64,000 nt of DNA from JBFMFR01 sp040752025 (GTDB lineage: Bacteria; Chloroflexota; Anaerolineae; Anaerolineales; UBA4823): contig JBFMFR010000003.1 of assembly GCA_040752025.1 (NCBI GenBank), positions 219,057 through 283,056 on the forward strand, read 5' to 3'. Made by a program: the position numbers and the translations under genes. Below are positions 53,073 to 60,117 of the stretch, one piece after another. Numbering within the stretch: the first letter of the stretch is position 1; the number at the start of each line of letters is the position of its first letter. A model generated the notes under the pieces. That model made no database searches and had not been told where the DNA came from. It worked only from the letters and a program-made list of their open reading frames with translations.

Positions 53073-53819
53073 ATGGTATCATCCGAATCAGTTACGGATT
53101 CATCAAAAATGCCCACAGACGCGCAATACCAATTCCCCGTCTTCGAAAATCTCTGCCCCTCCTGGGAAAAAGTGTCCCACCTGGGAGTGCGGCGCTTCTT
53201 CCAAAAAGGCTCCGAGGTGATCGACCTGGTCACGCCGGTGAACGGCATCTATTACGTGCAGGAAGGATCTGTAGAAGTATTCCTGTATACTGTGCGCGGC
53301 CCCGAAAAGGTGCTGTTCCACGTAGGCCGGGGGTGTATTTTCGGAGAAGTATCCTGCTACGTTGCCGGGGACAATTATGAAGAGGCCAGCGTGCGCGCCC
53401 GCACGGATTGCGTGCTGTACTTCTTCAACCGGGAGGTCATCGATAACACAATTGCCAGGCAACACCCGCACCTGCTGATCGAGTTGATCCGCGCCACGGC
53501 TTACAAAATCCGCATGTATGGGGTGCTGCTGCGGGACACCCTCAACAGCGATAATTTCGTGCGAGTGTGCAAAATGCTGGTCTACCTGGTACATTTCAAG
53601 GGGGTGGATGCCGAGGGGCAGACTCAGGTCATGATCCAGCCAGGGATCACCCAAAGCGACATCGCCAGGCTGATGGGGGTGCACCGGGTAACGGTTACGA
53701 AAGCGATCAGCCGGCTGAAAGCGATGGGGATCGTGCGCCGCTTTTCCAAGAATTCGCTCGAGATCACCGACTTTCCCGGCTTGTGCAAGTTAATCGAAAA
53801 CAGCGAAATGCAGGGGTAA
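53073..53819 (+). CDS. Crp/Fnr family transcriptional regulator
   Basis: 248 aa from ATG 53073; ATG 53109 would remove 12 residues. Cyclic-nucleotide-type sensor domain (about 30-150: GIYYVQEGSVEVFLYTV, GCIFGEVSCYVAG) and C-terminal winged helix (about 170-240) with the recognition region GITQSDIARLMGVHRVTVTKAISRL. There is no N-terminal Cys cluster, so it is not an Fe-S Fnr. Upstream of the aminotransferase-IOR operon and probably its regulator. Confidence 0.88.
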   Translation: MVSSESVTDSSKMPTDAQYQFPVFENLCPSWEKVSHLGVRRFFQKGSEVIDLVTPVNGIYYVQEGSVEVFLYTVRGPEKVLFHVGRGCIFGEVSCYVAGDNYEEASVRARTDCVLYFFNREVIDNTIARQHPHLLIELIRATAYKIRMYGVLLRDTLNSDNFVRVCKMLVYLVHFKGVDAEGQTQVMIQPGITQSDIARLMGVHRVTVTKAISRLKAMGIVRRFSKNSLEITDFPGLCKLIENSEMQG

Positions 53820-53954
53820 CCACCCGTCGCCCGGGAAGAACGCTTCATCAGCGGCCATATTTCACCCGGCAAGATCCAACAATTTGTAGCGCGGGCTACT
53901 TTTTAAAAACAGGATTTCCGGTACATTATAGAAAATCCCTTTCGGAGGAAGCCT

Positions 53955-55097
53955 ATGACTCGACATCTTAAACTACTCACTCCCGGCCCGGGTGACGTGG
54001 ACGAAGAAGTCCTGGAAGCGCTGGCCCAGCCGGTCATCCGCCATTATGGCCCGGATTGGATGAAAATCCACAACGAAACCCTGCAGCTCGTGCGGCGGAT
54101 CTATCAAACCCAGAACGACCTGTTCATCGTCCCGGGACCCGCCTCTTCGCTGCTCGACATGGCGATTGGGAGCCTGGTGGCTACCGGGCAAAAAGTGATC
54201 GTCGGCGCTAACGGCTTCTTTGGCGAGCGCTTCAACGACATCGCCCGAGGATATGGCGCCGAGATCGTGCCGTTCACAGCTCCACTGGGAAAACCGCTCG
54301 AACCGGACCAGTTGCGAGTGCTCATCCGCCAGAACCCGGAAGCGGACGTGGTGGCCCTGGTGCATCACGAAACCGGCACCACCGTACTGAACCCGCTGCG
54401 TGAACTGGCAGCCGTCACGCGCCAGGCCGGGAAAGTGCTCGTGATCGACGCGGTTTCCTCGCTGGGAGGCGTGGAACTACCAGTGGATGAATGGGGCGTG
54501 GATGTATGCGTGACCTCTGCCAATAAATGCCTGGAGTCTGTCCCCGGCGTTGGTTTCATCAGCGTCAGCCGGCGCGCCTGGGAACTGGTCGATCGCCCTC
54601 CCGAGAAGCACCACAGTTGGTACCTGGACCTGCGCACCTGGCGCAAATATGTGCGCGAATGGGGCGCCTGGCATCCCTCCCCCGTCACGCTCCCGACCAA
54701 CAACATCCTGGCGGTGCTCACCAGCATGCGCAGGATCATGGCGGGCGGCCTGGAGGCGCACTACGCCAAGTATGCGCGTGCCAGCCAGATTGTGCGCAGC
54801 CGGCTCAGGAACCTGGGTTTCGAGATGTTCGTGCCGGATGCGTATGCCTCGCCGATCGTCACCGGCGTCAAAGCCCGTCCCGAGTTCGAAGTCGCGGAAT
54901 TCAGCAACTGGCTGGTCAACGAGCGCGGTATGGCCGTGGGCGGCGGTTTGAATGAGCTGTCCGGCAAGATCTTCCGCGTGGGTCACCTGGGCAAGGCAGC
55001 CGGGGACGAATATCTTACCGATTTCCTGCTTGCCGTGGAGGAGTTCTTGCAGTATAAAGGGCTCCAGGTTGCAGCCAGCATGAGCCTGGCTGCTTGA
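53955..55097 (+). CDS. Class V PLP aminotransferase (alanine-glyoxylate/serine-pyruvate type)
   Basis: 380 aa, ribosome-binding site GGAGG. Begins LLTPGPGDVDEEVLEA, as in AGXT/PucG/SPT-like proteins. PLP lysine in TSANKCLESVPG (about 195-201); VIDAVSSLGGVELPVDEWGVD supplies the pyridine-nitrogen Asp. Substrate unknown. Lies 27 bp before the fused indolepyruvate oxidoreductase, so it may form the 2-oxoacid (or glyoxylate/pyruvate) for that enzyme. Confidence 0.86.
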   Translation: MTRHLKLLTPGPGDVDEEVLEALAQPVIRHYGPDWMKIHNETLQLVRRIYQTQNDLFIVPGPASSLLDMAIGSLVATGQKVIVGANGFFGERFNDIARGYGAEIVPFTAPLGKPLEPDQLRVLIRQNPEADVVALVHHETGTTVLNPLRELAAVTRQAGKVLVIDAVSSLGGVELPVDEWGVDVCVTSANKCLESVPGVGFISVSRRAWELVDRPPEKHHSWYLDLRTWRKYVREWGAWHPSPVTLPTNNILAVLTSMRRIMAGGLEAHYAKYARASQIVRSRLRNLGFEMFVPDAYASPIVTGVKARPEFEVAEFSNWLVNERGMAVGGGLNELSGKIFRVGHLGKAAGDEYLTDFLLAVEEFLQYKGLQVAASMSLAA

Positions 55098-55124
55098 AAC
55101 CATTCCACCAGGAGGCCCTCGAAG

Positions 55125-57632
55125 ATGACGAATTCCATCAGGCAGCTCTGTGATGCCCCCCAGGGGGGGGCCGAAATCTTACAGGGGAACATCGCCTTTG
55201 CCGTGGGCTGCGTGCGCGGCGGCGTGCATGCCGCCGATGGCTACCCCGGCACGCCCAGCTCAGAAGTGATCGACCGCGGCCTGTCGCAGGTCCAGGACAA
55301 GATCAAAGTCGGCTGGTCGGTCAACGAAGCCGTCGCCGCGGCCGTTGGGCACGGGCATTCGCTCGCCGGGCGCGACTGCGTGGTCACGATGAAAATCCCT
55401 GGGCTGTTCCAGGCCGGGGACATCTTCACCAGCGGGGCGCTGTTCAGCCAGGAACGCGGCGCGCTGGTCTACTACATCGCCAGCGATTTCACGCCCAGTT
55501 CCACCCAACACACCCTGGACCCGCGTTACTTCTTCAAAAGCAGCTTCGTGCCCGTATTCGAGCCGCGCAACCACCAGGAGATGCACGAATCCGCCGCCCT
55601 GGCAGTCGATATTTCTCGCGCCTATAAAACCCAGGTGGTGATCTTCCCCAACGGGAACCTGTGTCACAGCGAGGGCCTGGTGCGCCTGATGCCCACCCGG
55701 CAGCGCGATCCGATCACCATGCCGGACAACCTGCGCTCCTTCAACGTCCTGCCCATGATTGCCCGCAAGAACTTCGACACGCTCCTGGCCGAGCGCATGC
55801 CCGCCCTGCAAGCCATGGTCGAGGAAAGCCCGCTCAACCACTGGGAGAAGGCTTCCGGGAAAACTGGCGTGATCACCTGCGGCGCCAGCGATCTGTACGT
55901 GCGTGAAGTCAAAGAAACCCTGGGGGCCGACATCGATATCCTCTCGCTGGCCTTCACCAATCCCCTACCGATGAAGCTGATCGGCGAGTTTTGCCGATCC
56001 ATCCAGGGCGACCTCTACGTCATCGAAGACGGCTATCGCTACCTGCAGGAAGCCATTGAACAGGCCGGCTTCAAAGTGATCGGCAAAGAACTTTTCAGCC
56101 CGCTGACCGAATGGTCCCCGGCGCTGGTCGCCCAAAGGCTGGGCCTGATCAACCTGGAGAAGAAAACCGCTGCCGCGCCGCCGCCCCGACCGCCGGCCCT
56201 GTGCGCCGGCTGCCCCTACCGCCTGTTCGCCCAGGAAGTGGCCCTGCTGAAGAAGAAAAAGAAGCTCGATGTCGTTTTCGGTGATATCGGCTGCAATACC
56301 TTGCTGTACTTCATGAACGCCCTGGATACAGGCCTGGCGATGGGCGCCAGCGAAGCCGAGCGCATCGGCTACGTGCTCTCACGCCCGGAACAGGCGGGGC
56401 GCTGCCTGAGCGTGATCGGCGACAGCACCGAGTGCCACAGCGGCATGGCAGCTACACGCAACGCCATCTTCCGCAAAGTGCCCGGTGTGAAGGTCATCCT
56501 GGACAATTCCTGGACCGCCATGACCGGCGGGCAGCCTTCCCTCACCTCGCCCACCAACCTGGCTGGCGAGGCCTTGCAGTTCGATCTGGCCGGAACTTAT
56601 AAGGCCCAGGGCGCCAATGCGGTAAGCGTGGGCGCTTACGAGAAGAAAGGCATCCGCAACGCGCTGAAGACCGCCCTGGCCGAGGCCGAAAAGGGCGTCT
56701 ACACCACGCTGGTCATCACCGACGGCGCCTGCATTCAAAAGAGCTCTGCCAGCACGCAGCGCGTGAAGGTGGAGCCTGAACTGTGCAAAAAGTGCAACGC
56801 CTGCCTGGTCTGCCCCGGCCTGGAGCTGGACGCGGACGGCATTCCGCAAGTGAACAACCTGTGCAGCGGCTGCGGCGGGGCTGTGCCGGCCTGTGTGCAG
56901 ATGTGCCCCACTAACGTGCTCACTATAGTCGATCTCAAAGACCTCGATCTGCCTGCCGCGCCTGTGCACAGCCAACCGCCCGATGGTTTCGAATCGCTCG
57001 ATGTGTCCACAATCGATTTTCCGGAAAGGCTTTCCCTGAGCATTCGCGGCGTCGGCGGCCAGGGGAATCTATTCTTCGGTCACGTACTCTCGCAACTGGC
57101 CTTCCTGGCCGGATATGATGAAAACAACATCATCAAAGGCGATACGCACGGCATGGCGCAGATGGGCGGCCCGGTCATCAGCACCTTCGCCTGCGGCCGC
57201 GTGACCAGCCCGGTGCTGCTTCCCGGCAGCGCCGACTGCCTGATCGTCATGGAAAAGAGCGAGGTGCTGCGCCCCGGTTTCACCGAGATGCTCAAGCCCG
57301 GCGGCGCCATCCTGCTGGCCGAGACGAAGATCATCCCGCTCGGGCTGCCGGAGGAGCAATATCCAACGGATGAGCAGATCGAAGAAAGCCTGCGTCCCTA
57401 TCACGTCATCGAAGTGGACGTGCTCGGCAAAGCCCTGGAGCTTGGCGACCGCACCGGACGCAGCGCCAACGTAGTGATGATGGGCATCCTGAGCACGATA
57501 CCGCCCTTCAATGTCTTTCCAGCCGGGCTGTGGCTCAAGGCCATCCGAAAGACCAACTCGAAGCCGGCCGTGTGGGCAGCCAACTACGCCGCCTTCCAGG
57601 CCGGGCGAGAATACGCCAGTGTGATGGTCTAA
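55125..57632 (+). CDS. Fused IorAB: indolepyruvate (2-oxoacid) ferredoxin oxidoreductase
   Basis: 835 aa, fusion of alpha and beta subunits. Domains in order: pyruvate-ferredoxin-type N-terminal domain (about 20-200, HAADGYPGTPSSEV), TPP-binding domain (about 365-550; CAGCPYR, GDIGCNTLLY, IGDSTECHSGM), an 8Fe ferredoxin insert (about 545-605; CKKCNACLVCPG and CSGCGGAVPACVQMCP), then the gamma domain (about 635-830, SIRGVGGQGNLFFG). Oxidatively decarboxylates aryl-pyruvates or similar acids to acyl-CoA with ferredoxin. Most family members are two proteins; here they are one. Ends 4 bp into the convergent GH114 gene. Confidence 0.92.
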   Translation: MTNSIRQLCDAPQGGAEILQGNIAFAVGCVRGGVHAADGYPGTPSSEVIDRGLSQVQDKIKVGWSVNEAVAAAVGHGHSLAGRDCVVTMKIPGLFQAGDIFTSGALFSQERGALVYYIASDFTPSSTQHTLDPRYFFKSSFVPVFEPRNHQEMHESAALAVDISRAYKTQVVIFPNGNLCHSEGLVRLMPTRQRDPITMPDNLRSFNVLPMIARKNFDTLLAERMPALQAMVEESPLNHWEKASGKTGVITCGASDLYVREVKETLGADIDILSLAFTNPLPMKLIGEFCRSIQGDLYVIEDGYRYLQEAIEQAGFKVIGKELFSPLTEWSPALVAQRLGLINLEKKTAAAPPPRPPALCAGCPYRLFAQEVALLKKKKKLDVVFGDIGCNTLLYFMNALDTGLAMGASEAERIGYVLSRPEQAGRCLSVIGDSTECHSGMAATRNAIFRKVPGVKVILDNSWTAMTGGQPSLTSPTNLAGEALQFDLAGTYKAQGANAVSVGAYEKKGIRNALKTALAEAEKGVYTTLVITDGACIQKSSASTQRVKVEPELCKKCNACLVCPGLELDADGIPQVNNLCSGCGGAVPACVQMCPTNVLTIVDLKDLDLPAAPVHSQPPDGFESLDVSTIDFPERLSLSIRGVGGQGNLFFGHVLSQLAFLAGYDENNIIKGDTHGMAQMGGPVISTFACGRVTSPVLLPGSADCLIVMEKSEVLRPGFTEMLKPGGAILLAETKIIPLGLPEEQYPTDEQIEESLRPYHVIEVDVLGKALELGDRTGRSANVVMMGILSTIPPFNVFPAGLWLKAIRKTNSKPAVWAANYAAFQAGREYASVMV

Positions 57633-58570
57633 GGGCAGGTCTGCCGGAAGGCGTCCAGGTCACGGTCCTTCAGGATGACGCTGAAGCCCCACTCCCACGC
57701 CAGATCGCAAAAATCTCCCAATTCGACGCCGGTGTCGGTGTACTCCGCCGCCAGCACCGCCTTGCCAGCCCGGGTGAACGCCCGCACCTGCTCGCACCAG
57801 TCATCGGCGAAGCAGTCTTCGGTGATGGCGAAGTCGAACAGCGGGAGCAAATCCTCCACCTGGTCGCCGTCATTCTTCAGAGCGATCGCCAGCCCGCGCT
57901 GGTGAGCCTGCTCGGCCAGCCAGGTGTTGAAGGTGATCTGGTCCTGGTACGTCAGGGGGAAGCCAGTGCGGTTGGTGTAGCCGTCGATGTTATCCGGCTC
58001 GACGGCATCGAAGCCCTTCGCCTGGCACAGGTCCAGGCGCGCCTGCAGGATGGGCGCCAGCAGATCGATGCGGCGGACGTCCAGCCATTTCTCCCCTTCC
58101 CAGCCTTCGTAGTCGCGCCCCAGCACTTCGGGCGGGAACTGCGCCGCGTCCGGGCGCCAGTCCTCCCAACTGCCCATGCTGATGTAGCAGATCACCCTGC
58201 GCCCCTGGTCGTGCAGCGCCTGCACCACGCCAGCGTCGTTCTCGAACAGGTCGATATCGTAGACCGCCGCCTCCACGCTCAAATCCAGCGGCAGATCGCT
58301 GAGCTGCCACTGCCAGGTGAGGCCGGGCTGCGGCTGCCAGATTCCGGCGCGGCCCGGCGGTTGGCTGGGTGTAGCCATTGCACCGACGTCTGGCGTACGG
58401 CTCGCCTGCGGCGCTGGCGTGGCGCCGGGGGATGTCTCCGTTGCCAGCGGCTGCCGCGTAGGAGCAGCACCAGGCGTGGCTGTAGCTTCGCCTGGAGAGC
58501 CCTCTGGGGCCAGCAAACGGCAGCCCAGAGCTGCCACTAGTAAAAGTGTCCCTGCCAGCAGCCAGCGCAC
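57629..58570 (-). CDS. GH114 (endo alpha-1,4-polygalactosaminidase-like) lipoprotein
   Basis: 313 aa from a GTG. Lipobox at Cys17 (LLVAALGC), Pro/Thr/Ala-rich linker (about 25-75) and a TIM-barrel (about 80-312) with the family pattern YDIDLFEND, VICYISMGSWEDWRPD, FDAVEPDNIDGY and FAITEDCFAD, all typical of GH114/TM1410. Acts on exopolysaccharide outside the cell. Starts 2 bp after the ATPase stop, so it is in the same operon. Confidence 0.85.
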   Translation of the reverse strand: MRWLLAGTLLLVAALGCRLLAPEGSPGEATATPGAAPTRQPLATETSPGATPAPQASRTPDVGAMATPSQPPGRAGIWQPQPGLTWQWQLSDLPLDLSVEAAVYDIDLFENDAGVVQALHDQGRRVICYISMGSWEDWRPDAAQFPPEVLGRDYEGWEGEKWLDVRRIDLLAPILQARLDLCQAKGFDAVEPDNIDGYTNRTGFPLTYQDQITFNTWLAEQAHQRGLAIALKNDGDQVEDLLPLFDFAITEDCFADDWCEQVRAFTRAGKAVLAAEYTDTGVELGDFCDLAWEWGFSVILKDRDLDAFRQTCP

Positions 58571-58572
58571 GA

Positions 58573-59784
58573 TCAGCGCTCTTCCCGGAACAGGTAACCG
58601 CGCCCCGGGACGGTCTGGATGTAAGCCGGGTTGGAGGGGTCCGGCTCGATCTTCACCCGCAGGCGGCGCACGAGCTGCGCCAGGCTCTCGTCGCGGATGC
58701 CCTGTTCGTAGATCACGTCCTCCGGCCAGACCGCCCGCACCAGATCATCCTTATCGCACACCTGCCCGGCGTGCGCCCGCAGGTATTCCAACAGCAGGTG
58801 CTCCTTGGCCGTCAGCAGCACCGCCTCCCCCGGTAGGCCCGAGGCGGCCTGCGCCGCGACCTGTTCAGGGGGTTTACCCAGCAGCGGCTGGCCCAGCAGG
58901 CGCGAGTCGCGCAGGGCCTGCTCGTCCGGCTCGTCCGCCCAGAATTCGGCCACACGCCGCGTCACCACCGGGTGGCGGCGCAACGCCTCCACTTCCAGCT
59001 CGCAGCCCGAGGCATAGGCTTCGCAAGCCGCCCGCAGCAGCGATGGGTATCCCCAGCTCAGCTCGACCAGCTTCTCCAGCACGGCGGCCTCCCAGTCCTG
59101 ACCATCGCTGCTGAAGCGCCGGGCGTCGCGCCGGGCGCTCCACAGCGCGTCGCTTTTCGACAGCGGGCCCAGCCACAGCGTGTGCCCGAAAAACAGCTCG
59201 GCCAGCTCGGTGTGGTCCGCCAGGGGCTGGCGCGTGGCCGTCACGTACACCAGCCGGTACTTGTAGGCATCCCGCACCGCCCGCAGGCTGCTGGCCAGCG
59301 CGTCGAAAATATCCAGACCGGTCAGAGCGTCGAAGCGGTCCAGCAGCAGGCACAGCTTCCCTCCGCCGGACAAGAGCCCGTCCAAAGCCGTCTCCAAAAG
59401 CGCCAGTTCATCCTCCGCCGAGGGCGAAGCCTCACCCTGGTGTGTGAACTGCCCAGGCCGCAAGGCGCGCCGCACCAGCCGGAAGAAGGCCGGCGCGGCA
59501 GGCTCCACCAGGCGGTTGCAATCCACCAGCACGAAGCGCATACCGCTTGCCGCGCTCGCCTCAGAGATTGGCTTATGCGCGGCGATGAAACCGAAGTTCT
59601 TGCCGTCCTTTTCCTCCACTCGCGAGGGCAGTTGTTTGCGCTGGGCGATGAAGTTCAGCAGGTTGCTCTTGCCCGAGCCGCTCAGCCCTACCAGCGCGGC
59701 GCAATCCCCGGCGCGCGCCGCTTTCAGGATGAAGGCGACCTCATCCGCACGATAATCTTCAGGATATTCTTGCCAGGCAGTCAT
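58573..59784 (-). CDS. P-loop ATPase with C-terminal winged-helix domain
   Basis: 403 aa from MTAWQEYPEDY (ATG 59784, GAGG 2 nt upstream); a longer start at 59904 is not supported. STAND/AAA-type NTPase: Walker A VGLSGSGKSNLL (about 31-42), Walker B KLCLLLDRFDAL (about 140-151), sensor region with YVTATRQPL, then a helical arm. The C-terminal 85 residues are an OmpR-type winged helix (LTAKEHLLLEYLRAHAGQV, LAQLVRRLRVKIEPDP, VPGRGYLF). So it may bind DNA when ATP-loaded. Cotranscribed with a GH114 lipoprotein and divergent from the receptor-kinase pair. Confidence 0.83.
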   Translation of the reverse strand: MTAWQEYPEDYRADEVAFILKAARAGDCAALVGLSGSGKSNLLNFIAQRKQLPSRVEEKDGKNFGFIAAHKPISEASAASGMRFVLVDCNRLVEPAAPAFFRLVRRALRPGQFTHQGEASPSAEDELALLETALDGLLSGGGKLCLLLDRFDALTGLDIFDALASSLRAVRDAYKYRLVYVTATRQPLADHTELAELFFGHTLWLGPLSKSDALWSARRDARRFSSDGQDWEAAVLEKLVELSWGYPSLLRAACEAYASGCELEVEALRRHPVVTRRVAEFWADEPDEQALRDSRLLGQPLLGKPPEQVAAQAASGLPGEAVLLTAKEHLLLEYLRAHAGQVCDKDDLVRAVWPEDVIYEQGIRDESLAQLVRRLRVKIEPDPSNPAYIQTVPGRGYLFREER

Positions 59785-59959
59785 TTCCTCGTTGACCTGA
59801 TTCCAATTTGCCTGTATTATACTATTTGGAACACAGAACCTGACAGCTCTCAAAAACCTGTCCGGTCTGGCGAAACATTTCGGCTGTAACACTCGTCTAT
59901 ACAATAACTACCCTGAGCCTGGGCTCCCAGGAGCGGCCTGGGGGCCTGGAGAAGTTTCG

Positions 59960-60106
59960 ATGTCCAAACGCCTACGCCTGACCTTGCTTGCTATCGGCTG
60001 CCTGATCTTGTGCTGCGCCCTGGCCGCCCTGGCTTACGCCTTGTGGCCCTTAGAGATCGCCCACCTGCGCGGCACCCTGGACCCATCCCTGTTCAACCTG
60101 CCGTGA
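59960..60106 (+). CDS. 48-aa single-pass membrane peptide
   Basis: ATG 59960 with GGAG about 10 nt upstream, TGA at 60104-60106. Basic N-terminus (MSKRLRLT) and one hydrophobic helix (about 8-31), then a short hydrophilic tail. In frame with correct codon use and 11 bp before the receptor-kinase gene, so probably cotranscribed and perhaps a subunit of it. Too short for similarity. Confidence 0.6.
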   Translation: MSKRLRLTLLAIGCLILCCALAALAYALWPLEIAHLRGTLDPSLFNLP

Positions 60107-60117
60107 GGGACCCTGCC

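Noticed and set aside
59816..59821. Minus-strand TATAAT before the ATPase-winged-helix gene
   Set aside because: The -10 is perfect but no acceptable -35 is present at 16-18 bp, so I do not list it as a promoter.
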